Shown here: positions 52,029 to 60,122 of the stretch, in pieces | How the letters are laid out: each line of letters opens with the position of its first letter | Numbering within the stretch: the stretch's first letter is position 1 | DNA from: an uncultured Bacteroidota bacterium | GTDB taxonomy: Bacteria; Bacteroidota; Bacteroidia; Bacteroidales; P3 | Length of the DNA: 64,000 nt | Direction of reading: 5' to 3' | NCBI GenBank assembly: GCA_902775135.1 | Contig: CACYKY010000011.1 | Coordinates: 62,001-126,000 of the forward strand | Notes under the pieces: generated by a model | What the model was told of the DNA's origin: nothing | The model's input: only the letters and a program-made list of their open reading frames with translations | The model's database searches: none | Translations under genes and position numbers: made by a program

Positions 52029-53957
52029 TCAATGTGCTGTTTGGGTGGTAGGATGGTCGAGTTGGCAATAGATGGAGTTGTTGGAAAGGAACTCAGGCAC
52101 GATGTCCTTCATCTTGGCCACAATCTTCATGTCGTCCATGGTTTCGAGGATGGTCCAGAGTTCGCTGTACTCGCGGTCGATGGCTTCCAGCGGGTATTTG
52201 CGCACCTGAGCACGCATGATTTTCGGGTGGTAGGTGGGGATAGTGTTCTCCTTGGTGGCGAGGAGTTCCTCGTAGAGTTTTTCGCCGGGACGGAGGCCTA
52301 TTTCCTTGATTTGGATGTTGTGCATGCCGGAGAGCTGGATCATCTTGCGGGCCATATCGTAAATCTTGACGGGCTTGCCCATATCGAAGACGAAGATGTC
52401 GCCACCTTCTCCCATGGCGCCAGCTTCGAGCACGAGGTTGCAGGCTTCGGGGATGGTCATAAAGTAGCGGATGATGTCTTTGTGGGTCACGGTGAGCGGA
52501 CCGCCAGCAGCCAGCTGCTTCTTGAAGAGAGGAATGACAGAGCCGTTAGAACCCAGTACATTGCCGAAGCGCGTGGTGACGAAGTGGGTCTGTTCGGTGG
52601 AGCGGCTCTGGATGTAAATCTCGGCCATACGCTTGGTGGCGCCCATAACATTGGTGGGGTTGACGGCCTTGTCGGTGGATATCATGACGAATTTCTGCAC
52701 ACCATATTTGATGGCCAGGTCGGCGAGGTTGCGGGTGCCGAAAACATTGATATAGACGGCTTCGTAGGGGTTTTCCTCCATAAAGGGCACATGCTTGTAG
52801 GCTGCAGCGTGATAGACAAGATTGGGGTGGAACGCCTCGAAGACTTCCTCCATACGGGCGCGGTCTTTGACGTTGGCAATGACAAACTCCATGCGGTCGA
52901 GGTTGTCCTTGTAGGTGTTTTTGAGTTCGAACTGGAGGTCGTACATCGGACTCTCGGCTTGGTCGAGCATGATGACCTTCTTGGGCTGGTAGGTCATGAG
53001 CTGGCGGCAGATTTCGGAGCCAATGGAGCCAGCGGCGCCGGTGACGAGCACCACCTTGTCGACCACCTCGCGGACGATGTTGATGTTGTCCAAGCGGATG
53101 CTTTCGCGTTCCAGCAGGTCTTCAATCTTGATTTCCTCAATCTGGTTGGCAGAGAAGGATCCGTCAATCCATGTGCGCACATGGGGCACCGACTTGACGG
53201 TCATGCCGAGGTCGAGCGCCTTGTTGGTGATGGCCTGTTTGTGCATGGGGCGGATGGCGGGGATGGCGATGATGAGCTGTTTGATTTTCTTGCTCTCGAT
53301 GAATTTCTCGTTGAGGACGGTGCGGGCACGCATCACGGGCACTCCGTCGAGTTCCTGGTTCACCTTGGACATATCGTCGTCGATGAAGGCCACCACGCGA
53401 TACTGATAGTTGCCTTCCTGCTTCAAGGCATTGTAGGCAATGATACCGGCAGCACCGGCTCCGTAGATAATTACGTTGACGGTGGGACGACGGCGGCGGA
53501 AAAAGTCGTTGTAGACTCGCTGCATGAGCAGTCGGGTAATAATCATCAGCATGCCCAAGATGAGGTACAACGTGAGCGACTCACGATAGGAGAGGAGGTA
53601 GAAGGGCGAGATGATGGGAGGGGTGAACTGATTGTTGACAAGGTTGACTATCCAACACAGGATCAGCGGACCGATGGTGGAAATGAGAATCTTGTGGATA
53701 TCGGACATGCCTGCATGGCGGATGATTCCGCGATAAGAGCCGGAGACGAGGAAGAAAATCACCGTCAGCATGGCCGACCAGATGAATTTCACTAGGACAC
53801 CGCGAGAGGTAATGTCGGAAATGCCATAGGTACGGAAGGCCTCCATCATGAAGAAGGCAGCGACAAACAACGCCACATCAAGCAGGAGAATGAACGACTG
53901 CGGGATGGTTGAGTGGCGATATTTCTTAACGAGCCAAAAAGATATTTTTTTAAACAT
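52029..53957 (-). CDS. Membrane-anchored nucleotide-sugar 4,6-dehydratase (FlaA1/CapD/PglF-like)
   Basis: 642 residues. Four N-terminal helices (residues about 15-130), a CoA_binding_3-like Rossmann domain (VIIYGAGAAGIIAY) and a C-terminal SDR domain: VLVTGAAGSIGSEICRQL for NAD(P), and FVMISTDKAVNPTNVMGATKR with the M/K catalytic pattern typical of PglF/WbpM-like UDP-GlcNAc 4,6-dehydratases. It would make a UDP-4-keto-6-deoxy-sugar for the glycan, such as a quinovosamine or bacillosamine precursor. No matching aminotransferase is obvious other than the WbpE-like one. Confidence 0.9.
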   Translation of the reverse strand: MFKKISFWLVKKYRHSTIPQSFILLLDVALFVAAFFMMEAFRTYGISDITSRGVLVKFIWSAMLTVIFFLVSGSYRGIIRHAGMSDIHKILISTIGPLILCWIVNLVNNQFTPPIISPFYLLSYRESLTLYLILGMLMIITRLLMQRVYNDFFRRRRPTVNVIIYGAGAAGIIAYNALKQEGNYQYRVVAFIDDDMSKVNQELDGVPVMRARTVLNEKFIESKKIKQLIIAIPAIRPMHKQAITNKALDLGMTVKSVPHVRTWIDGSFSANQIEEIKIEDLLERESIRLDNINIVREVVDKVVLVTGAAGSIGSEICRQLMTYQPKKVIMLDQAESPMYDLQFELKNTYKDNLDRMEFVIANVKDRARMEEVFEAFHPNLVYHAAAYKHVPFMEENPYEAVYINVFGTRNLADLAIKYGVQKFVMISTDKAVNPTNVMGATKRMAEIYIQSRSTEQTHFVTTRFGNVLGSNGSVIPLFKKQLAAGGPLTVTHKDIIRYFMTIPEACNLVLEAGAMGEGGDIFVFDMGKPVKIYDMARKMIQLSGMHNIQIKEIGLRPGEKLYEELLATKENTIPTYHPKIMRAQVRKYPLEAIDREYSELWTILETMDDMKIVAKMKDIVPEFLSNNSIYCQLDHPTTQTAH

Positions 53958-53990
53958 AGGCTTGATGGTGTTTTGTGGTCGTTGATTGGT

Positions 53991-55277
53991 TTATAGTCTG
54001 GCGTCGATTATATTGCGCGGCAACACGCCTTTGACATCGTAGACAACCGCGGGCTGGGGTGCCAGCGTGCGTATGTCGAGGCTTTTGAATTCGTTGTGCG
54101 CCACAGCAAGGATGACGGCGTCGTATGTGTGTTTCTCGCTTTCAGGCAATTGGTTGGTAACCTCAATGTCGTATTCGGCACGGGCATGGTTGGTGTTGAC
54201 CCAGGGGTCCAGAATGGTAATGTTGCGGGTGTATTCGTGGAGGGTATTATAGATGTCTACGACTTTCGTGTTGCGGATGTCGGGACAGTTTTCCTTGAAG
54301 GTGAATCCCAGGATGAGGATGCGGGCATCCTTGACGGGCACACCCTTGAGGTTCATCTGTTTGATGGTCTGGGTGGCCACATAGGCGCCCATGGAGTTGT
54401 TGAGGCGTCGGGCATTGCTCATCACGCGCGGAAGGACACCATAAAGTTGCGATTTTTGTATGAGATAATAGGGGTCTACGGAGATGCAATGCCCCCCCAC
54501 AAGACCGGGTTTGAGACGGATGAAGTTCCACTTGGAGGCGGCGGCGTCGAGCACATCGTTGGTGTCTATGCCCATGGCGTTGAATATTTTGGCCAATTCG
54601 TTGACGAAGGCAATATTGACGTCACGCTGGCTATTTTCGATAATCTTCGAGGCTTCGGCCACCTTGATACTGGGCGCTTTGTGGGTGCCGTTGAGCAGCA
54701 CGCTGTTGTACATGGCGTCGATGAGGTCGGCGGCCTCGGGGGTGGAACCCGAAGTGACTTTGCGGATGGTCTCCACGCGGTGTTCCTTGTCGCCGGGATT
54801 GATACGTTCAGGACTGTATCCGGCGTAGTAGTCGGCGTTGAGTTTGAATCCTGTAAGTCTTTCGATTACAGGTAGACACTCCTCCTCGGTAACACCAGGA
54901 TAGACGGTGCTTTCATAGATGACGATGTTCCCCTTGCTGATGACTTTTCCCACCACCTCAGAGGCACCCACAAGGGGTTTGAGGTCGGGACGGTTGTTGT
55001 CGTCCACAGGTGTGGGAACGGCGACAATGTATACGTTGCAATCTTTTATTTCTTCCAGTGAGGAGGTGCAGCGGAAGCCATGGTTATGGATAGCGTCCTG
55101 CAACAGATCGTCCTCCACTTCGAGGGTCTCGTCGTGACCCTCCATCAGGCTGGTCACGCGCCGGCTGTTGATGTCGAAGCCGACCGTGGGGAATTTGGTG
55201 GAGAAGAGGCGCGCCAATGGAAGGCCCACATATCCGAGGCCTACCACACATATCTTTATGTCACTCAGTTTAATCAT
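53991..55277 (-). CDS. UDP-N-acetyl-hexosamine 6-dehydrogenase (WbpO/TviB/WbpA-like)
   Basis: 428 residues. IKICVVGLGYVGLPLARLF is the NAD-binding motif, PGLVGGHCISVDPYYL holds the catalytic Cys, and IVIYESTVYPGVTEEECLP is family-typical. It oxidises UDP-GlcNAc or UDP-GalNAc to the uronic acid with two NAD. Because WbpB-, WbpD- and WbpE-like genes follow in the same operon, the product is probably UDP-GlcNAcA, the entry to the 2,3-diacetamido-uronic acid pathway. The sequence is closer to WbpO/TviB than to WbpA as I recall it, so substrate specificity should be held loosely. Confidence 0.88.
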   Translation of the reverse strand: MIKLSDIKICVVGLGYVGLPLARLFSTKFPTVGFDINSRRVTSLMEGHDETLEVEDDLLQDAIHNHGFRCTSSLEEIKDCNVYIVAVPTPVDDNNRPDLKPLVGASEVVGKVISKGNIVIYESTVYPGVTEEECLPVIERLTGFKLNADYYAGYSPERINPGDKEHRVETIRKVTSGSTPEAADLIDAMYNSVLLNGTHKAPSIKVAEASKIIENSQRDVNIAFVNELAKIFNAMGIDTNDVLDAAASKWNFIRLKPGLVGGHCISVDPYYLIQKSQLYGVLPRVMSNARRLNNSMGAYVATQTIKQMNLKGVPVKDARILILGFTFKENCPDIRNTKVVDIYNTLHEYTRNITILDPWVNTNHARAEYDIEVTNQLPESEKHTYDAVILAVAHNEFKSLDIRTLAPQPAVVYDVKGVLPRNIIDARL

Positions 55278-56365
55278 ATCAGCGAAGCAACGGTTTCTAT
55301 TTCTTCATCGGTCATATAGGGGTGCATGGGCAGCGAAAGCACAGTCTGCGACAGCCTGTCGGCCACCGGGCAGGGCTCTTGGCCAAGATGGGCGAAAGCC
55401 GTCTGGCGGCTCATGGTGCGGGGGTAGTAGACCATCGAAGGGATGCCATTGGTTTTGAGACGTGCCTGCAGCTCGTCGCGATTCTCCACTTGTATGGTGT
55501 ATTGTGCCCAAGAGGAGACTATGCCGTCAGGAATCTCGGGTACATGGACCTTGCCGCGCAGCAATTCGGTGTAGCGTTTCGCCACGTGGTTCACGGCGCG
55601 CAGTTCGTCGTCGAAATGGCGCAGCTTCACCTGCAGGACAGCTGCCTGGATGGTATCGAGACGCGAGTTGAGACCGAGGCGGATGTTGTTGTATTTGTCG
55701 CTGCCTTTGCCGTGAACGCGGAGTGAGCGCAGCAGGTCGGCGTATTGGTCGTCGTCGGTGAAGAGCGCGCCGCCGTCGCCATAGCATCCCAGCGGCTTGG
55801 CAGGGAAAAAGGAGGTAGTACTGATATGACCGAAGGAACAGGCTTTCCTGCCTCCGATACTGCCACCGAATCCCTGTGCCCCATCTTCGATGAGGGGAAT
55901 ATGTTTCTTGTTACAGAAGTCGACAATAGCGTTGTAGTTGGCAGGGCGTCCAAAAAGATCCACCGCTACCACCGCAGCGGGGGTCAGCCCGCTTTCCCAC
56001 GTCTGCTGCCATTTCCTTTCAAGATCCGCTACGTCCATATTGTACGTATCGGGGTCCACGTCCACGAAGACTGGACGTAAGTCAAGAATGGCCGCTGCTT
56101 CGGCGGTGGAGAAGAAGGTGAAGTCGGGGACAAAGACTGCGTCACCAGGCTGAAGACCCAGCGCGCGCATGGCGAGCCAGAGGGCGTCGGTGCCGTTGGC
56201 GCAGGTGATGCAATGCTTCACTCCCACATAAGCTGCCAGTTGCTGTTCCAACTCAGCCACCTGGGGCCCCATGATGTAGGCACCGCTGCGGGCGGACCCC
56301 AGCAGGGCTTCGTCCATTTCAGCCTTCATGGCCTCGTACTGTCTGTGTAGGTCGCGGAACTGCAT
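55274..56365 (-). CDS. wbpE: PLP-dependent 3-amino-transferase, WbpE-like (DegT/DnrJ/EryC1)
   Basis: 363 residues. GVKHCITCANGTDALWLAM and VDLFGRPANYNAIVDF are DegT-family segments, SFFPAKPLGCYGDGGALFTDDD contains the PLP Lys (K in FFPAKPL), and NSRLDTIQAAVL closely matches WbpE. The enzyme uses glutamate to aminate UDP-3-keto-GlcNAcA made by WbpB. It overlaps the dehydrogenase start by ATGA (55274-55277) and lies after the WbpD-like acetyltransferase gene. Confidence 0.9.
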   Translation of the reverse strand: MQFRDLHRQYEAMKAEMDEALLGSARSGAYIMGPQVAELEQQLAAYVGVKHCITCANGTDALWLAMRALGLQPGDAVFVPDFTFFSTAEAAAILDLRPVFVDVDPDTYNMDVADLERKWQQTWESGLTPAAVVAVDLFGRPANYNAIVDFCNKKHIPLIEDGAQGFGGSIGGRKACSFGHISTTSFFPAKPLGCYGDGGALFTDDDQYADLLRSLRVHGKGSDKYNNIRLGLNSRLDTIQAAVLQVKLRHFDDELRAVNHVAKRYTELLRGKVHVPEIPDGIVSSWAQYTIQVENRDELQARLKTNGIPSMVYYPRTMSRQTAFAHLGQEPCPVADRLSQTVLSLPMHPYMTDEEIETVASLI

Positions 56366-56372
56366 GTTTTTC

Positions 56373-56855
56373 TTATTCTTCTACTTTTCCTATTATCTTA
56401 GCCGGTACGCCGGCCACGATGGCATAGTCGGGAACATCCTTGGTCACCACGGCTCCGGCACCCACCAGGGCGTGACGGCCGATGGTGTGGCCGCAGACGA
56501 TGGTGGCGTTGGCGCCTATCGAGGCTCCCTCGCGGACGAGCGTGCGCTCATAATGACCGTTGGCAGGACGGTCCAGTCGGGGCATCAGCACGTTGGTGAA
56601 CACGCAGCTGGGGCCGAGGAAGACATTGTCTTCAATCTCCACGCCTTCGTAAACCGATACGTTGTTCTGGATGCGGACACCATTGCCGATATGGACGTTG
56701 GGTCCAATGTTGACATTCTGCCCCAGCGAGCAGCGTTCTCCCAGCACAGCGCCTTTTTGGATATGGCAGAAATGCCACACTTTGGTGCCGTTGCCCAAGG
56801 TCACGCCGTCGTCGACGTAGGAGCTTTCGTGTATGTAAGGTGCTTGGTCTACCAT
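56373..56855 (-). CDS. wbpD: Left-handed beta-helix N-acetyltransferase, WbpD-like
   Basis: 160 residues from the ATG at 56855, which overlaps the wbpB stop by seven bases (a frame reaching 56957 is an overlap artefact). The hexapeptide repeats ([30 protein letters not shown]) form a left-handed beta-helix, and [23 protein letters not shown] is the typical C-terminal end. The enzyme acetylates the 3-amino group from acetyl-CoA, giving UDP-2,3-diacetamido-glucuronic acid. Length and repeat count match WbpD. Confidence 0.87.
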   Translation of the reverse strand: MVDQAPYIHESSYVDDGVTLGNGTKVWHFCHIQKGAVLGERCSLGQNVNIGPNVHIGNGVRIQNNVSVYEGVEIEDNVFLGPSCVFTNVLMPRLDRPANGHYERTLVREGASIGANATIVCGHTIGRHALVGAGAVVTKDVPDYAIVAGVPAKIIGKVEE

Positions 56856-57814
56856 CCGAAGGGGTGTTTGGTGAGTGGAAGCTTGGCCATGGGGTGATAG
56901 TCGCCCTGAAGGCCGATGGGTTGTGCGTTGCGTATGTCGTAGACGGTCTGGATGCATTCCTTGGCTTCGGAGATGCGGAATCCGCGACCGGCCAGAATCT
57001 CTTCGTAGCTGCGGGTGTGGAGGTCGGTGAAGCCGTTGCTGAACTCGAATTCGGCTCCGTTGACGGTGATGGCACGATAGCTGGTTTTGCCAGCCTCGAT
57101 GGCCTCCTTGGGCAGGTGGTCGCCGTTGATGCTGAGGAAGTAACGGACACGCGCCTGTCGCATTTCGAGGTATCCGGCCACACGGTCATGACTGGATACA
57201 TGGACTATGTTTTTCTCCACAGGACCGAAAATCCATTGCAGCATGTCGTAGAAGTGGACACCGATGTTGGTGGCCACACCGCCGCTCTTTTGGATATTGC
57301 CTTTCCACGAGGAGTAGTACCAATAACCACGAGGGGTGATGTAGGCAAGGTCCACGTCGTAGACCTTGTCCTTCGGTCCTTCGAGCACTTTCTTGCGAAG
57401 CTCTATGACGGAGGGATGCAGGCGCAGTTGGAAGATGGTGTAGGCTTTGTGTCCGGTCTCGCTCTCTATCTGTTCCAGCGCATCGATGTTCCAAGGGCTC
57501 AGCACCACGGGCTTCTCGCAGATGACATCGCATCCCAGGCGCAGCCCATAGCGGGTATGGGCATCATGGAGATAGTTGGGAGAGCAGACCGTGAGGTAGT
57601 CGATATTGGTTCCCTTGGCCTTGACGAGGTTGTTGTGGCGGTCGAAGAGTTCCTGCTCGGTAAAGAACGACGCATGGGGGAAATAGCTGTCGATGATACC
57701 TACGGAGTCGTTTTTGTCGTAGGCTGCAATAAGATTGTTGCCCGTCTCTTTGATGGCTTTGAGGTGGCGTGGAGCAATATAACCTCCGAGTCCTATGAGC
57801 ACAAAGTTTTTCAT
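56849..57814 (-). CDS. wbpB: NAD-dependent 3-oxidase of UDP-GlcNAcA, WbpB-like (Gfo/Idh/MocA)
   Basis: 321 residues, the length of Wbp[25 protein letters not shown], the [12 protein letters not shown] segment with the catalytic Lys, and [19 protein letters not shown] are close to WbpB as known. It oxidises C3 of UDP-GlcNAcA for the WbpE aminotransferase. It overlaps rmlD by four bases (57811-57814) and wbpD by seven. In Porphyromonas this enzyme is tied to A-LPS; a similar role here is inference. Confidence 0.92.
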   Translation of the reverse strand: MKNFVLIGLGGYIAPRHLKAIKETGNNLIAAYDKNDSVGIIDSYFPHASFFTEQELFDRHNNLVKAKGTNIDYLTVCSPNYLHDAHTRYGLRLGCDVICEKPVVLSPWNIDALEQIESETGHKAYTIFQLRLHPSVIELRKKVLEGPKDKVYDVDLAYITPRGYWYYSSWKGNIQKSGGVATNIGVHFYDMLQWIFGPVEKNIVHVSSHDRVAGYLEMRQARVRYFLSINGDHLPKEAIEAGKTSYRAITVNGAEFEFSNGFTDLHTRSYEEILAGRGFRISEAKECIQTVYDIRNAQPIGLQGDYHPMAKLPLTKHPFGW

Positions 57815-58674
57815 CTGTTTTTATTGATATTGTCGATACAAGTGGTAAGGCTTTCGGTCCAGTATGGGACAATGCGGTGGAAGGTCTGTTTGTATTTGGT
57901 CTTGTCCAGAACCGAGTAGGCGGGGCGCTTCACGGGGCTGGGGAATTCGTCGCTGTGGCAGGGCATGATGTTGCAGTCGGTGTGGCCGCTTTGGCGGGCA
58001 ATCTCCTTGGTGAAGTCGAACCAGCTGCAGACGCCTTCGTTGCTGAAGTTGAATATACCTTGATGATCCATGTAGGACCCTTCTTCTATGATATCGAATA
58101 TGGCACGGGCAAGGTCGCCGGCATAGGTTGGCGTACCCACTTGGTCGAACACCACGTTCAGCTCGGGCCGGGTGGCGGTGAGGTTCAGCATGGTGAGGAG
58201 GAAGTTCTTGCCGTATTCGCTGTAGAGCCACGAGGTACGGAAGATGATGTGGCGGCAAGCTTCGGCGGCGCGCTCACCTGCCAGCTTGGTGCGCCCATAG
58301 GCTCCGGTGGGATTCACGGGCTCCTCTTCGCTGCAGGGGGTGTTGTTCTTGTTGCCGCCGAATACGTAGTCGGTCGAGATATGGATGAGGGTGCCGTCCA
58401 CCTCTTTCATGGCCTGTGCCATGATGGCTACGGCGTCGGCATTGACGCGTCTGGCGGTCTCTTCGTCGCTTTCGGCACGGTCCACATTGGTGTATCCCGC
58501 GCAGTTGACTATCAGCCGTATATCATGATCGTTGACATAGGAGGCCACAGCTTCTTGCGACGTGATGTCAAGTTCGGCCACATCGGTCATCAGCCACGTG
58601 TGCTTCGACTGGGGTGCCAGCAAGCGCATGTGGGTGCCTAGTTGTCCGTTCGATCCTGTGACCAGTATGTTCAT
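57811..58674 (-). CDS. rmlD: dTDP-4-dehydrorhamnose reductase
   Basis: 287 residues, standard length. MNILVTGSNGQLGTHMRLL is the NAD(P)-binding motif, VNCAGYTNVDRAESDEE and ISTDYVFGG are the RmlD landmarks, with Y-x3-K in GAYGRTKLAGE. It reduces dTDP-4-keto-L-rhamnose, giving dTDP-L-rhamnose in the cytoplasm. It is separated from rmlC by two bases. rmlB, the 4,6-dehydratase needed earlier in the path, is not in this window. Confidence 0.94.
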   Translation of the reverse strand: MNILVTGSNGQLGTHMRLLAPQSKHTWLMTDVAELDITSQEAVASYVNDHDIRLIVNCAGYTNVDRAESDEETARRVNADAVAIMAQAMKEVDGTLIHISTDYVFGGNKNNTPCSEEEPVNPTGAYGRTKLAGERAAEACRHIIFRTSWLYSEYGKNFLLTMLNLTATRPELNVVFDQVGTPTYAGDLARAIFDIIEEGSYMDHQGIFNFSNEGVCSWFDFTKEIARQSGHTDCNIMPCHSDEFPSPVKRPAYSVLDKTKYKQTFHRIVPYWTESLTTCIDNINKNR

Positions 58675-58676
58675 TT

Positions 58677-59228
58677 TCAGAAGGGTGTTACAAATTCGTT
58701 GAACTTGGGATGGTGGCTGTCTTTCTCGGAGAGGAGCACCTTGTCAGCGGGTATGCGCCAATCGATGGCCAGCGTCGGGTCGTCCCATGCAATGGCGCCT
58801 TCGGCCTCGGGATGGTAGTATTCGTCGCATTTGTATTGGAACACCACCTCGTCGCTCAGCACGGAGAATCCGTGAGCCATGCCTTTGGGCAGGAAGAGCT
58901 GGCGATGGTTTTCGCCACTCAGCTCTACAGCCACATGTCGGCCATAGGTGGGCGAACCTCGGCGTATGTCGACGGCAATGTCGAGCACCGTGCCTTCCAC
59001 CACCCTCACCAGTTTGGCTTGAGCGTAAGGGGGCTTTTGGAAGTGCAGGCCGCGAAGCACGCCGTAGCGCGACTTCGACTCGTTGTCCTGCACGAAGGTG
59101 GCCTCGATACCCGTCTGTGCCGCAAAGTCTCTGACGCTGAAGCTCTCGAAGAAGTAGCCTCGTGCATCGCCGAACACTCGCGGTTCGATGATTTTAACTC
59201 CTGCTATTTCGGTATCAATGACGTTCAT
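58677..59228 (-). CDS. rmlC: dTDP-4-dehydrorhamnose 3,5-epimerase
   Basis: 183 residues from the ATG at 59228, overlapping the rmlA stop by 14 bases. [46 protein letters not shown] with the catalytic His, and [19 protein letters not shown] are diagnostic of RmlC. Acts between RmlB and RmlD. The order rmlA-rmlC-rmlD without rmlB is atypical. Confidence 0.95.
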   Translation of the reverse strand: MNVIDTEIAGVKIIEPRVFGDARGYFFESFSVRDFAAQTGIEATFVQDNESKSRYGVLRGLHFQKPPYAQAKLVRVVEGTVLDIAVDIRRGSPTYGRHVAVELSGENHRQLFLPKGMAHGFSVLSDEVVFQYKCDEYYHPEAEGAIAWDDPTLAIDWRIPADKVLLSEKDSHHPKFNEFVTPF

Positions 59229-60099
59229 TCTCAATCATTTTAAGCAGATACTGCCCATATTGGTTCTTGGCCATGGGTTGCGCCACACGGCGGATGTCGT
59301 CGTCCGACAGCCACCCCATTTCGTATCCAATGCTCTCCAAACAAGCCACTTTCAGCCCTTGGCGCTTCTCGATGACTTCGATGAAGGTCGACGCTTCGGC
59401 CAGCGAATCGTGGGTGCCGGTGTCGAGCCAGGCGAAACCGCGACCCATCAGCTGCACGTTGAGTTCGCCGTCCTTCAGGAACTCTTGGTTCACAGAGGTG
59501 ATTTCCAGTTCACCACGTGCGCTGGGTTTGATGCTCTTGGCCACCTGCACCACCTTGTTGGGGTAGAAGTAGAGGCCCACGACGGCATAGTTAGATTTGG
59601 GCTCTTTGGGCTTCTCCTCGATGGAGAGCACCTTGCCCTGTTGGTCGAACTCCGCCACACCATAGCGCTCGGGGTCGGCCACCCAGTATCCGAAGACGGT
59701 GGCTTTGCTGTCTTTCTCGGCCGAATCCACGGCGTAGCGCAGCATCTTGCTCAGTCCGTTTCCATGGAAGATATTGTCACCCAGCACCAGGCATACCGAG
59801 TCGTTGCCAATGAATTCCTCGCCGATGATGAAGGCTTGTGCCAGCCCGTCGGGCGAAGGTTGTTCGGCATAGGTGAAGCGCACGCCGAAGTCGCTGCCGT
59901 CGCCCAGCAGGCGGCGGAATCCCGGCAGGTCGTGCGGGGTGGATATGATGAGTATGTCGCGTATGCCGGCAAGCATCAGCACCGATATGGGGTAGTACAC
60001 CATCGGCTTGTCGTAGATGGGGAGCAGCTGTTTGCTGACCCCTTTAGTAATAGGATAAAGGCGGGTGCCGGAGCCTCCCGCCAAAACAATACCTTTCAT
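59215..60099 (-). CDS. rmlA: Glucose-1-phosphate thymidylyltransferase
   Basis: 294 residues. [25 protein letters not shown] is the nucleotide-binding signature, followed by [20 protein letters not shown] and the DTGTHDSL segment typical of RmlA. It forms dTDP-glucose. It is the first rhamnose gene after the Wzc-like kinase gene (23 bases apart). Confidence 0.96.
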   Translation of the reverse strand: MKGIVLAGGSGTRLYPITKGVSKQLLPIYDKPMVYYPISVLMLAGIRDILIISTPHDLPGFRRLLGDGSDFGVRFTYAEQPSPDGLAQAFIIGEEFIGNDSVCLVLGDNIFHGNGLSKMLRYAVDSAEKDSKATVFGYWVADPERYGVAEFDQQGKVLSIEEKPKEPKSNYAVVGLYFYPNKVVQVAKSIKPSARGELEITSVNQEFLKDGELNVQLMGRGFAWLDTGTHDSLAEASTFIEVIEKRQGLKVACLESIGYEMGWLSDDDIRRVAQPMAKNQYGQYLLKMIENERH

Positions 60100-60122
60100 T
60101 CAGTATTCGTTATCTTGTTAGT

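Noticed and set aside
52032..53795. 587-codon plus-strand frame opposite the CapD-like gene
   Set aside because: Antisense shadow; the minus-strand gene has complete motifs.
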